Assembly (NCBI GenBank): GCA_030340625.1
Contig: JAOPHQ010005144.1
Coordinates: 1 to 64,000, forward strand
DNA: 64,000 nt
Direction: 5' to 3'
DNA from: Merluccius polli
Taxonomy: Eukaryota > Chordata > Actinopteri > Gadiformes > Merlucciidae
The notes under the pieces were generated by a model. The model did not search any database, had not been told where the DNA came from, and saw only the letters and a list, made by a program, of their open reading frames with translations. Both the position numbers and the translations under genes were made by a program. Every line of letters begins with the position of its first letter. Within the stretch, counting starts at the first letter, position 1. Positions 11,363-20,581 of this stretch are shown piece by piece.

Positions 11363-11609
11363 TCTACAGTACAATGTCTCTTCATCGAGAATGTAGTTCA
11401 CAACTATAATAGCATTATTTAGAAAGGAAGGAGACACTTTTACTGAACATACGGTTCGAAACAAACTAGCGAGTTTCTCCTTGGGTTACATTTTGGTTGT
11501 TATAGGCTCTTGCACAGGTGGTTTAGTGTTATGAGAAATTGTTTGACTATTACGTGAATTGCACTTACAGAATGAAGTCAGATGAGTGAAAGCAGGCCAT
11601 GTTAAAGGT

Positions 11610-11703
11610 TGCTCCAGGTGAGGTTCGAACTCACAACCTCGGCATTGCTCAGCTGGCTACTGCTGTATAAGTACCACGCGCTGACCGATTGCGCCACTGG
11701 AGC
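11610..11703 (-). tRNA. tRNA-Ile(TAT) with 20-nt intron
   Basis: 94 nt: acceptor GCTCCAG/CTGGAGC and D arm GCGC...GCGC paired, anticodon loop CTTATA, 20-nt intron, T arm GTGAG-TTCGAAC-CTCAC perfectly paired, discriminator A. B box GGTTCGAAC-like is intact when read on the minus strand. This is one of the two best-preserved Ile copies. The anticodon stem has one G-T wobble. It pairs divergently with the tRNA-Trp at 11937. Confidence 0.9.
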
Positions 11704-11936
11704 TTATTTCCACATATGTACATAAATGTGCATGTGCATTCCAGACATGACAGCTAACAAACATGCACAGGTTACTTTATTGATTAATTGTATATTCACA
11801 ATGAGTAGAGTCTAAACATGGTGGATTCAGAGTATGGCTTCTTAGGTGTGCACATGCATACACACCCACAGTAAGTCACCAATCCAGTATGTGAATTATG
11901 CCGTGTTTTGGTGGGTGAATTCTGCCGTAATACAGT

Positions 11937-12008
11937 GACCTTGTGGCGCAACGGTAGCGCGTCTGACTCCAGATCAGAAGGTTGCGTGTTCAAATCACGT
12001 CAGGGTCA
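11937..12008 (+). tRNA. tRNA-Trp(CCA), type-I flank
   Basis: 72 nt identical to the majority type. Full type-I spacer of about 230 bp separates it from the tRNA-Ile at 11610-11703, making this a complete head-to-head pair with two good genes. TTTT follows the 3' end. Confidence 0.95.
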
Positions 12009-12368
12009 TCAGCTTTTCTAAAAACCCACACTAGGATCAAGTTCCTCATGAGTTCATCCATTAGGTATAGATGTTGGTTAACGTGTAGAACTCAAATACG
12101 AAAAGGTTGACGCACTTCAACAAGGCAGCCGTTCGTGCATGCGTGTTTGTGCAGCCGTTTGTCCAGCATGTTTGTGCATGCGTTCCAGACAGGTCACTGT
12201 TTATATTCAGGTCACTGTTTGTATTCACAATGAGTATGGTCTAAACATGGAGGATTCAGAGTATGGCTTCTTTGGTGTGCACATGCATACACACCCACAG
12301 TAAGTCACCAACACTCCAGTATGTGAATGATGTCATGTTTTGGTGGGTGAATGCTGCTATAACACAAT

Positions 12369-12440
12369 GACCTTGTGGCGCAACGGTAGCGCGTCTGACT
12401 CCAGATCAGAAGGTTGCGTGTTCAAATCACGTCAGGGTCA
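12369..12440 (+). tRNA. tRNA-Trp(CCA), type-I flank
   Basis: 72 nt identical to the majority type, 360 bp after the preceding Trp gene. No Ile gene lies between them; only the Trp half of the unit and its spacer are duplicated. The downstream sequence is CATCAACTTTCC, so the first T-run is only TTT and termination may be less efficient than in its neighbours. Confidence 0.93.
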
Positions 12441-12621
12441 TCAACTTTCCTAAAAATCCACACTAGGATCAAGTTCCTCCATTAGGTGTGTATTGGTTAA
12501 CATGTGGAGCTCAAATACTAAACGGTTGACGCACTTCAATAAGGCAGTTTGCTGGTTTCACATCTACATTATTTGCTGTAAAGTGAAGCAACTGGCAGTA
12601 AACTTTACCACTTCATTCAGT

Positions 12622-12691
12622 GAACTTGTGGAACAACGGTAGCACATATGACTCTAAATCAGAAGGTTGTGTGTCAAATCCCATTGTGTCA
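12622..12691 (+). pseudogene. tRNA-Trp-derived copy with CTA anticodon
   Basis: Aligns over its length to tRNA-Trp but reads CTCTAAA in the anticodon loop, which would present CTA (complementary to UAG) with A at position 37. Acceptor halves GAACTTG and ...TGTGTC no longer pair, and the T arm is shortened by two nt, so a stable tRNA is unlikely. Two other copies (15432, 25197) share the same anticodon change and so descend from one variant founder. Confidence 0.75.
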
Positions 12692-12948
12692 TTTGCCTTT
12701 CCTAAATGTGCAGTAACTCATCTTGAAACCAACACTGTAGGTGAGATGAAAAAAAAGGAGTTAAAACATACTTCCTGTATCTGCAGTATAATTCATGTTC
12801 ATTGAGAATGTATAATCTATGACAGCATAAGTAGGGTGAAACATGTACTAAGTGTTTTGAATCAAACCAGCATCAACAGTGTCTTGAGTTCAAAATTAGG
12901 TGGTCCCCCTTTTAAACGCAGCTGAGCGAAACTCGGCCGAGTTAACGG

Positions 12949-13043
12949 CTACTCGTGGTGAGGGTCAAACTCACAACCTCTGCATTGCTCTGCTGGCTAC
13001 TGATTTGTAAGTACCGCAGGCTGACCAACTGCACCACTGGAGC
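12949..13043 (-). pseudogene. tRNA-Ile-derived copy, anticodon changed
   Basis: Overall length and intron position are retained, but the acceptor 3' strand is mutated (ACTCGTGG in place of GCTCCAGG on the plus strand) and the anticodon region reads TTGTAAGTA, presenting TAC rather than TAT. Several stem mismatches. Unlikely to be functional. Confidence 0.65.
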
Positions 13044-13261
13044 GTAAATGTGCATGTGCGTTCCAGACATGACAGCTAACAAACATGCACAGGTAACTTC
13101 AGTGGTTAATTGTATATTCACAATGAGTAGAGTCTAAACATGGTGGATTCAGATTATGGCTTCTTAAGTGTGCACATGCATACACACCCACAGTAAGACA
13201 CCAACGCTCCAGTATGTGAATGACGTCATGTTTTGGAGGGTGAATTATGCCATAACACAGT

Positions 13262-13333
13262 GACCTTGTGGCGCAACGGTAGCGCGTCTGACTCCAGATC
13301 AGAAGGTTGCGTGTTCAAATCACGTCAGGGTCA
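13262..13333 (+). tRNA. tRNA-Trp(CCA), type-I flank
   Basis: 72 nt identical to the majority type, with type-I spacer upstream and ATCAGCTTTTCT downstream. Its divergent neighbour at 12949-13043 is a degenerate Ile. Confidence 0.95.
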
Positions 13334-13397
13334 TCAGCTTTTCTAAAAATCCACACTAGGATCAAGTTCCTCAGGAGTTCAACTATTAGGTATATAT

Positions 13398-13460
13398 GGC
13401 ATTGCTCTGCTGGCTACTGCTGTATAAGTACCACGCGCTGACCGATTGCACCACTAGAGC
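13398..13460 (-). pseudogene. tRNA-Ile fragment (5' half)
   Basis: Contains the 5' acceptor, D arm, anticodon loop (TATAAG on the plus strand) and intron, but the T arm and 3' acceptor are missing: the preceding sequence is the tail of the Trp unit (TATTAGGTATATATGG). It looks like a recombination junction. Confidence 0.8.
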
Positions 13461-13701
13461 TTATTTCCACACATGCACATAAATGTGCATGTGCGGTGCG
13501 TTCCATACATGACAGCTAACAAACATGCACAGGTAACTTTAGTGATTAATTGTATATTCACAATGAGTAGAGTCTAAACATGGTGGATTCAGAGTATGGC
13601 TTCTTAGGTGTGCACATGCATACACACCCACAGTAAGTCACCAACACTCCAATATGAGAATGACGCCGTGTTTTGGTGGGTGAATTATGCCTTAATACAG
13701 T

Positions 13702-13773
13702 GACCTTGTGGCGCAACGGTAGCGTGTCTGACTCCAGATCAGAAGGTTGCGTGTTCAAATCACGTCAGGGTCA
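13702..13773 (+). tRNA. tRNA-Trp(CCA), one substitution
   Basis: Differs from the majority type by C25 to T in the D stem (AGCGTG for AGCGCG), which turns a G-C pair into a G-T wobble. Everything else is intact. Downstream is CATCAACTTCCC, lacking a TTTT within 15 nt, so its terminator is poor. Confidence 0.88.
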
Positions 13774-13977
13774 TCAACTTCCCTGAAAAATCACGCTAGG
13801 ATCAAGTTCCTCAGGAGTTCAACTATTAAGTATACATGTAAAACTCAAGGAAGAAGAAAAGGTTGACTCACTGGAACAAGTGAGTCTGCGGTTTTCGCAT
13901 CCACAATATTTGCCGTAAAGTGTTACTACTGGCAGTAATATCATGAATAAAAATAAAAATCAGCATGGAGGTGGAAG

Positions 13978-14122
13978 GTGTATGATCGTCAGCCCCGTGA
14001 CCAGTTAGCTTTACTGGTTGTGAGGACATCACAGTTGAGGACTGCAGAGGGTGGCTGTGACATGCCAGAAGGTTTTTCCCTCTGTGCCTTGAAAGGCAAG
14101 ACATCAGCTGTGATGTTGATGA
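13978..14122 (+). pseudogene. DDE-transposase C-terminal fossil
   Basis: Second copy of the fossil at 5194, with VYDRQPRDQ at the start, then an internal deletion of the LLDAMNAG portion, then DCRGW followed by a stop in place of an expected arginine, then HARRFFPLCLERQDIS. The intact protein would have continued through the stop, so it was already inactivated before being copied. Confidence 0.55.
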
Positions 14123-14474
14123 AGTGCTCTGCCCTAATAATACATAATAATGCCTTAATAATACGTAATAAACATGTTTTTTTCTCATATTTGTGTGTCC
14201 AGGAAATATGTTGCATTGACAGCAACACGTCCGTAAAAACAATCTGTCCAGTTTTGATTCAAACTCCTGAATTTTGAGTATAAGGGTTCATGCAATGATC
14301 AAAGCATGATGTATATTCGATGCCATTGTTGTACCATTTGACTGAGCAACTTTTTGGTTGTTATAGGCTCTTGCACAAGTGGTTGAGTGTTATGAGAACT
14401 TGTTTCACTGTCATGTGAATTGCAAGACTTTTAGGAATGCAGTGAGATGACTGAAAGTGGGCAATGTTACAAGT

Positions 14475-14568
14475 TGCTCCAGGTGACAGTCAAACTCACA
14501 ACCTCAGCACTGCTCTGCTGGCTACTGCTGCATAAGTACCACCCGCTAACCAGTTGCGCCACTAGAGC
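14475..14568 (-). pseudogene. tRNA-Ile(TAT), diverged
   Basis: Full 94-nt length with intron and the TAT anticodon kept (loop CTTATG), but the T loop reads TTTGACT, the acceptor has G-to-A changes (CTAGAGC on the plus strand) and the anticodon stem is mutated. I lean towards pseudogene; a covariance-model score would decide. Confidence 0.6.
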
Positions 14569-14788
14569 TTATATCCACACTTGTGCGTTACAGACATGAC
14601 AGCTAACAAACATGCACAGGTAACTTTATTGATTAATTGTATATTCACAATGAGTAGAGTATAAACATGGTGGATTCAGAGTATGGCTTCTTAGGTGTGC
14701 ACATGCATACACACCCACAGTAAGTCACCAATGCTCCAGTATGTGAATTATGCCGTGTTTTGGTGGGTGAATTCTGCCATAACACAGT

Positions 14789-14860
14789 GACCTTGTGGCG
14801 CAACGGTAGCGCGTCTGACTCCAGATCAGAAAGTTGCGTGTTCAAATCACGTCAGGGTCA
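14789..14860 (+). tRNA. tRNA-Trp(CCA), one substitution
   Basis: Majority type with a single G-to-A change in the variable loop (AAGTT for AGGTT), which does not disturb a stem. The sequence after the gene, ATCAACATAGGTGAG, jumps directly to a more distal part of the unit, so the usual TTTT terminator has been deleted here. Confidence 0.88.
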
Positions 14861-15098
14861 TCAACATAGGTGAGATGAATAAAAAAAGTAGTTAAAATCA
14901 TACAGTGTCACCTTATTTTATCTGCAGTACAATTTATCTTCATTGAGAATGTAGTTCAAAACTACCGTATAATAGCATAAGGAAGGAGAAACTTAAAAAT
15001 TGGTTTGAAAATCTAACTAGCATCGACAATGTCTTGGGTTCAAAATCAGACAAGGTGGTCTTCCTTTCAAACGAGTGAAACTGGGCCGAGATAATGGC

Positions 15099-15147
15099 TG
15101 CTCGAGGTGGGGGTTGAACTCACAACCTCGGCATTGCTCTGCTGGCC
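15099..15147 (-). pseudogene. tRNA-Ile fragment (3' half)
   Basis: Keeps the 3' acceptor, T arm and part of the intron (CTCGGCATTGCTCTGCTGGC on the plus strand) then jumps into the spacer (ACATGCATACACACC). The 5' half of the tRNA is gone. It is complementary in extent to the fragment at 13398-13460. Confidence 0.8.
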
Positions 15148-15235
15148 ACATGCATACACACCGACAGGACGTCACCAACGCTCCAGTATGTGAATGATGT
15201 CATGTTTTGGTGGGTGAATGCTGCTATAACACAAT

Positions 15236-15307
15236 GACCTTGTGGCGCAACGGTAGCGCGTCTGACTCCAGATCAGAAGGTTGCGTGTTCAAATCACGTC
15301 AGGGTCA
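15236..15307 (+). tRNA. tRNA-Trp(CCA), type-I flank
   Basis: 72 nt identical to the majority type. Flanks (GCTGCTATAACACAATGACC upstream, CATCAACTTTCC downstream) match those of the copy at 12369, so the two are recent duplicates of one Trp-only unit. Confidence 0.95.
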
Positions 15308-15431
15308 TCAACTTTCCTAAAAATCCACACTAGGATCAAGTTCCTCATGAGTTCTTCCATTAGGTGTATGTTGGTTAACATGTAGAGCTCAAATAAAAAA
15401 ACTGGCAGTGAACTTTATCACTTCATTCAGT

Positions 15432-15503
15432 GAACTTGTGGCACAACAGTAGCACATTTGACTCTAAATCAGAAGGTTGTGTGTTCAAATCCCATCGTAT
15501 TAT
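15432..15503 (+). pseudogene. tRNA-Trp-derived copy with CTA anticodon
   Basis: Second CTA-anticodon derivative (loop CTCTAAA), here with the T loop TTCAAAT preserved, a T stem changed to GTGTG/CCCAT and a 3' acceptor TCGTATTA that does not pair with GAACTTG. It lies 196 bp after the Trp gene at 15236, the same relative position as 12622 has to 12369. Confidence 0.75.
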
Positions 15504-15765
15504 TTGCCTTTCCTAAACGTGCAGTTAATCATCTTGAAACCAACAATGTAGGTGAGATGAATAAAAAAGGAGTTAAAATATCCTTAATGTACCTGCAGTA
15601 TAATTCATGTTCATTGAGAATGTAGTTCAAAACTATAATAGCATAAGGAGGGTGAAACTTGCACTAAATGGTTTGAATCAAACCAGCATCAACAGTGTCT
15701 TGCGTCCAAAATTAGGTGGTCTCCCTTTTAAACATAGCTGAAGGATCCTGGGACGAGTTAACGGC

Positions 15766-15859
15766 TGCTCAAGGTGAGGGTCGAACACACAACCACGGCA
15801 TTGCTCTGCTGGCTAATGCTGTGCAAGTACTGCGGGCTGACCAACTGCACCACTGGGGC
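15766..15859 (-). pseudogene. tRNA-Ile-derived copy with TGC anticodon
   Basis: Full 94-nt length with intron; the anticodon loop has drifted to CTTGCA, presenting TGC, which in a tRNA would read alanine GCA. The acceptor is GCCCCAG against TTGAGCA, so pairing is lost, and the D arm is mutated. Almost certainly dead. Confidence 0.7.
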
Positions 15860-16073
15860 GTAGATGCACATGTGCGTTCCAGACATGACAGCTAACAAAC
15901 ATGCACAGCTAACTTTAGTGATTAATTGTATATTCACAATGAGTAGAGTCTAAACATGGTGGATTCAGAGTATGGCTTCTTAGGTGTGAACATGCATACA
16001 CACCCACAGTCACCAACGCTCCAGTATGTGAATTATGCCGTGTTTTGGTGGGTGAATTCAGCCATAACACAGT

Positions 16074-16145
16074 GACCTTGTGGCGCAACGGTAGCGCGTC
16101 TGACTCCAGATCAGAAGGTTGCGTGTTCAAATCACGTCAGGGTCA
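16074..16145 (+). tRNA. tRNA-Trp(CCA), type-I flank
   Basis: 72 nt identical to the majority type; duplicated at 21204. Followed by ATCTGCTTTTCTG, giving a TTTT terminator. Confidence 0.95.
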
Positions 16146-16243
16146 TCTGCTTTTCTGAACATCCACACTAGGATCAAGTTCCTCATGAGTTCATTTATTC
16201 GGTATATGTAGCTTAGTGATGTTTGGCAATACATACGTGTGCT

Positions 16244-16343
16244 GCATTGCTCTGCTGGACAAGTAACACACACTGCCCAATGGTGCATGTGCACACACAC
16301 ACAGAAAACAGTGATGTAGTTGTACCGATTGCGCCCATTGAGC
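16244..16343 (-). pseudogene. tRNA-Ile remnant
   Basis: Two recognisable pieces remain, GCATTGCTCTGCTGGACAAGT and GTACCGATTGCGCCCATTGAGC, separated by CA-rich sequence. T arm and anticodon are lost. Copied to 21374-21467. Confidence 0.6.
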
Positions 16344-16573
16344 TTATTTATGCACATGCACGTGCATGTGCGTACAAGACATGACAGCTAACAAACATGC
16401 ACAGGTAACTTTAGTGATTAATTGTATATTCACAATGACTATGGTCTAAACATGGTGGATTCAGAGTATGGCTTCTTAGATGTGAACATGCATACACACC
16501 CACAGTAAGTCACCAACGCTCCAGTATGTGAATGACGCCGTGTTTTGGTGGGTGAATTATGCCTGAATACAGT

Positions 16574-16645
16574 GACCTTGTGGCGCAACGGTAGCGCGTC
16601 TGACTCCAGATCAGAAGGTTGCGTGTTCAAATCACGTCAGGGTCA
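16574..16645 (+). tRNA. tRNA-Trp(CCA), type-I flank
   Basis: 72 nt identical to the majority type; duplicated at 21698. The downstream sequence CATCAACTTCTCTG lacks a nearby TTTT. Confidence 0.94.
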
Positions 16646-17239
16646 TCAACTTCTCTGATAATCCACACTCAGATGGAGTTCCTCAGGAGTTCAACTATTA
16701 GGTACATGTAAAAGAAAAGGTTGACTCACTGGAACAAGCGATTCTGCTGTTTTCACATCCACAATATTTGCCGTGAAGTGTTACTACTGGCAATTAGGGG
16801 TGTGAACGTGTACACGTGTACACGTGTAACCGGTTAGTAAATCATAACCGTTTAGGAAAAATCAGTAAACAAAAAGGAAAAAAAAAATCAAAATCTTCAA
16901 TCAATCTAAATATTCTGCACGATTGCGGCGGACCCGGCCGCGGACCCAGCACCGGAACCGCCAGCCGCGGACCCGACCGCGCTCCTATTTTTTTCTGGTA
17001 CAAAATCTGTTTGTCTAGTAAAAATTGTCATCTACTCGCCAGTTGTCTGGGGGGTATACTACGAAGCTCGATTAGTGGGTTAGCGAGGTATGTTGCGCTC
17101 AAAGCCTGGGTTAGCTGTCCTACGAAAGTCGCTCTCTTTTAGCGTCGCTGTATCACCATGGTAACTTATGCTGGCAACCAAACCTGGTCGGGAGGAGGTT
17201 TTCAGCTCAGACTTTCCGATTAGATCGGCTTCTTAAAGC

Positions 17240-17640
17240 TGCAGCGCCGCTTTCGGGACAGATCCGATCCCTTTATGAGAGATACAGGTTCTCATCAGAG
17301 GGTATTTATGAGAGATACAGGTTCTCATCAGAGGGTATTTATGAGAGATACAGGTTCTCATCAGAGGGTATTCGCTATTTGGTCGTCCTTGTTGGACCTT
17401 ATGAGGGCAATGCTACAAAAAGAAGCCGTGCGCAGTGTGTCTGTGTTTCACTGCGATGTGTTGCCACGGGTAGCCTACATATTTGCATACAGTTGGTGAT
17501 GCCGAACATATCCGCAAAAAGGTGCCTTCCGATACGCAAGGTTGTAGCTGCCCTAAATACACTGCTAAATATGTTCGTGGTGTTTCCCAACTTTTTGCCA
17601 ACACAAACTGTCAAGTTGCAAGTTATCAACTTGCAGGTAA
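17240..17640 (+). pseudogene. Harbinger (HARBI1-like) transposase remnant
   Basis: One plus-strand frame reads FRDRSDPFYERYRFSSEGI, after the 33-bp repeats RYLVVLVGPYEGNATKRSRA, then CVATGS and later KVVAALNTLLNMFVVFPNF and LPTQT. These match the N-terminal part of Harbinger transposases (helical region with FS..GI, RSRA, ATGS and VFPG motifs before the DDE core). The catalytic domain is absent, so the element cannot mobilise itself. Confidence 0.75.
17274..17372 (+). repeat. 33-bp perfect triplication
   Basis: Three head-to-tail copies of a 33-bp unit (17274-17306, 17307-17339, 17340-17372) inside the transposase remnant. Each adds exactly eleven codons (YERYRFSSEGI), so the frame is preserved across the expansion. 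Confidence 0.95.
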
Positions 17641-17660
17641 AAGAAAACCCCTGTATATGT

Positions 17661-17736
17661 GAATGAGTGGTAGAGTGGCGGTAGCGCGTCAGTCTTCAGA
17701 TTCTGCGTGCTGGGTTCGATTCCCAAGTGAAGTGGG
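17661..17736 (+). other. tRNA-Met-like sequence inside Harbinger element
   Basis: Contains GGTAGCGCGTCAGTCT, the D/anticodon-arm signature of elongator tRNA-Met, and a perfect B-box form GGTTCGATTCC at 17713-17723. The anticodon loop reads TTCAGATT rather than CTCATAA and the acceptor does not pair, so this is a tRNA-derived relic rather than a gene. A second, weaker tRNA-like stretch lies on the minus strand at about 17850-17925. Confidence 0.5.
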
Positions 17737-18031
17737 TATGTGTAGTTTATTTTAAAAAAAAGTTATATTTCTTATGTCATATGGAATATTTATTCATTAA
17801 TGTTATGGAATTATCCAGTTTGGTAATCTAGATGAGGGTAAAAGGCATGATGATGGGCAGGCAACATATGAACCCCGGTCGCTGCGTCAGCTCACGTCCT
17901 AATCCACCACACCACCGTCGCTACCATCCAGCACATGCAATACGTTTCTTACATATAGGATGTATTTGAAAGGAATTCCCTAAATTACACAAAAAAGCAA
18001 GTTGTTGGTTGCTTTTGCATTTTGCAATCAT

Positions 18032-18100
18032 ATGCGTAAGAATTGTTCGCCATTAATCCCAATAGAGTATTGGGATTAATGGCGAACAATTCTTACGCAT
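18032..18100. repeat. Perfect 33-bp inverted repeat with 3-nt loop
   Basis: Arms 18032-18064 and 18068-18100 are exact reverse complements around GAG. Because it is absent from copy B only through absence of the whole element, it belongs to the Harbinger element rather than to the array. Confidence 0.97.
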
Positions 18101-18705
18101 TCACAGAATCTGCTGTTTGTTGCCAGCATGGGCAACTGTATCGCCCCTTGCCGTTATTTGCTTTTTAAACTCCTCGTATGAGTTCATAATCACTACTTGC
18201 TCCTCCTAAGTGACATACACAGCCCGTGTTCGCTCCGTCGGATCCATTGCGTCAAGGTGAATGACGTATTGACGTTGGGTTACGCCCTTTTTATGTGAAC
18301 GCGCATTGAACCTAAAGCGGAAAACCTGGCTTGACAAATTTACCTTTAAGTGAGCTTCGTGGAACCGTTTAACTCTGATCGCGAGTTTCGTCTTTAGCAA
18401 TCGAGGTTTTCCCAAGAAAACCTGGATATGTTCAGCGAGCTTCGTAGTATACCCCCCTGGTGAGCCAAAAAGTTAGTTTCAACCCCTGGGTGGCAGTGAC
18501 GCGGAGGAACCTTTCTGAAAAGTGGCTGCACCCTCCATTGGTCGTATAGCGCGACTGCGGTCCACTTAAAAAAAAAAAAAAAACGGTTAACCGTGTACAC
18601 GAATAAAAAGGGGTCGTGTAACCGTTTACAATTTTTTGTAACCGTTCACACCCCTACTGGCAATAATATCATAAATAAAAATAAAAATCATCATGAAAGT
18701 GGAAG

Positions 18706-18834
18706 GTGTATGATCGCCAGCCCTGTGACCAGTTAGCTTTACTGGTTGTGAGGACATCACAGTTGAGGACTGCAGAGGGTGGCTGTGACATGCCAGAAGG
18801 TTTTTCCCTATGTGCCTTGAAGGCAAGACATCAG
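18706..18834 (+). pseudogene. DDE-transposase fossil, interrupted (copy A)
   Basis: Same fossil as at 13978 (VYDRQPCDQ, internal deletion, DCRGW-stop-HARRFFP). It is broken at GACATCAG by the Harbinger element 18835-20270 and resumes at 20271 with CAGGTGTGATGTTGTTGAAG. Confidence 0.55.
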
Positions 18835-19219
18835 GGGCCTCATGTACGAAGACTTGCGTGGATTCTTGCGTGGATTTTGGCGTACGCCAAAACCCCGAAA
18901 ATGTTGTACGCACAAATAAATTCAGATGTATGAAAGTGTGCGTACGCATGGATCCGAGCGCGTTTCTTTTGTACATCCCGATCAACGTGGAACTGAGCGC
19001 ACGTGCAGATGTGGCAAACTCCACCCTGTCCACGCCCCCATTTAAATATGCAAATCTATGTAAATAGGCCCTGGACCTGAGATTCACCTCTATCCGATCA
19101 CATAAAACAAGTGTGGCACAGAGGATATTTATATATTATTGCCACTTACTTAAATGTGTTATTTTATATGTATGGACTTTATTTGGCATTTTTACAGACA
19201 CCCCCCATTCAATTTTAAG

Positions 19220-19256
<37 letters not shown>

Positions 19257-20270
19257 GTTATTATTATTATTAAAGGCACGAGACCACCCGCGGCTATATA
19301 AACTGTGGACCGGGACCAGTAAAGCCACTGAGGACCGGCCGACTCACTTGTCTTTTTGTTTAATTGATTCTTTCAGAATAACATCTTTTCTAAAATATGC
19401 CAACCCTTGAGTCAGCTTCACTCTCTGTGTGTAACACAAGCATGAACAAAGGAAAGAAAAGACATTTCACAGAGTCCGAGTTGGAGATTGTGGTGAATGA
19501 CGTGGAGCCGCGGAGGGAGATTCTCTCTGGTCCCGTCAGCATAAGGGATCCATATGAAGAGAACAAGAAATGAGTGGGAGTGTGTGTGTGAGGCTGTAAA
19601 TGCCGTGGGGCCCGAGCAGCGCGCGCACACACACACACACACACACAGGTGAAGAAGTGGTCGTATCTGAAGGTGGAGGTGAAGCGGAGGAATATATTCT
19701 ATGCGTCACTTTCATGCCGCACACTTGGAAGACCACTAGGTGGCGCTGTTTTTGAGCAAATTCCGTAACGCTAATAACTCCCGCATACTTCGCATACTTT
19801 GTCGCACATTCGAAATCGGCTTATGAGCCAATTGTCATCGTTTGCACGTAAATCCTCGCGTTCCCTAAATACTCGCTCACATCGGATTGCACCATTTGCA
19901 AGGTCCTCTAACAACGCTGCCATCGGTAATACCATTTCCTTCATCACATTGCGCATGCGTTTATATCCACACGTATAGTTGCAAACACGGTGGGTGTGTT
20001 AGTTGTTCATAAGTGTGTCTCTGACGTGCACATCACTCTGATGACTAATTGTTTTTGACATTATTAACAGTTTCCCAGCGTCACCTCTAAGTGTCGCCAA
20101 AGGAACAATAGCTGTAGAAACGTGCGTACGCCAGCCATGAAGTTGACGTGAGGCACCGCACATTTCCACGGTCATTTCACGTTTCATACATCTGGACGTG
20201 AGCGTGGAACGCCATTTTTTTTTGCGTACGCCACGTTTTTGTGCGTACGCAACCTTCGTACATGAGGCCC
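18835..20270. mobile_element. Harbinger element with Myb-like gene fossil (copy A)
   Basis: 1436 bp, terminal repeats GGGCCTCATGTACGAAG / CTTCGTACATGAGGCCC, CAG duplication at 18832-18834 and 20271-20273. Many subterminal GCGTACGC boxes on both sides could be transposase or Myb-protein binding sites. It carries the Myb/SANT-like open frame of Harbinger transposons in decayed form but no transposase, as well as an (ATT)n tract at 19221-19272. Confidence 0.85.
19397..19690 (+). pseudogene. Harbinger Myb/SANT-like protein fossil
   Basis: From ATG 19397 the frame reads MPTLESASLSV...KGKKRHFTESELEIVVNDVE...RREILSGP and stops at 19571. One base back the frame continues NEWECVCEAVNAVGPEQR, a CA microsatellite interrupts it, and VKKWSYLKVEVKRR follows. 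This is the trihelix/Myb-like domain (W...W spacing and basic C-terminal helix) that autonomous Harbinger elements encode beside the transposase. Frameshift plus CA expansion make it inactive. Confidence 0.75.
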
Positions 20271-20581
20271 CAGGTGTGATGTTGTTGAAGTGCTTTGGCC
20301 TAAAAGGGAGGACAGAATGGATGCATACATTATAAACATGTTTTTTCTCATATTTGTGTGTCCAGGAAATATTTTGCATTGACGGCAAAACTATGTAAAC
20401 AGCCTGTCCAGTTTTGATGCAACCACTTTGAATTTTGAGTGTCAGGGCTTATGCAATGATCAAGACAGTAAATCTGGTGACTGTACATGTACTGATTGTG
20501 GGTAACAGTTTGGTTGTTATAGGCTCTTGCACAGGTGGTTTAGTGTTATGAGAAATTGTTTTACTGTTAAGTGAATTGCAC

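Larger units (their letters stand above)
17050..18456. mobile_element. Harbinger-derived element nested in the hAT
   Basis: 1407 bp with terminal repeats GGGGGTATACTACGAAGC / GCTTCGTAGTATACCCCC and a 3-bp CTG duplication (17047-17049 and 18457-18459). Copy B of the segmental duplication has the undisturbed empty site with a single CTG at 22163-22165. It carries a decayed Harbinger transposase segment, a tRNA-Met-like sequence and a perfect hairpin. Confidence 0.9.
16795..18656. mobile_element. hAT-type element, interrupted (copy A)
   Basis: Terminal inverted repeats TAGGGGTGTGAACG / CGTTCACACCCCTA with a perfect 8-bp duplication CTGGCAAT (16787-16794 and 18657-18664); the uninterrupted unit at 13926 has the near-identical CTGGCAGT once. 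Without the Harbinger insert the element is about 450 bp, has a GC-rich core (GCGGCGGACCCGGCCGCGG-like) and no coding capacity, so it is a non-autonomous hAT. Confidence 0.85.

Noticed and set aside
11796..11993. Recurrent 63- to 67-residue frames beginning MNTQPSDLESD
   Set aside because: They are the reverse-strand reading of tRNA-Trp plus its spacer, repeated because the array repeats; not proteins.
10165..12440. Interpretation of tRNA-Trp copies as a tRNA-derived SINE family
   Set aside because: There is no common 3' body, poly(A) or flanking target duplication; flanks are shared as array units, and acceptor pairing is maintained with discriminator base.
18626..19087. 153-residue minus-strand frame duplicated at 22332
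   Set aside because: It spans the junction of a DDE fossil and a Harbinger end in antisense, so its duplication reflects the segmental duplication and not a gene.
19999..20388. 129-residue minus-strand frame duplicated at 23722
   Set aside because: Antisense reading through the Harbinger right end; no transposase or Myb similarity in that frame.
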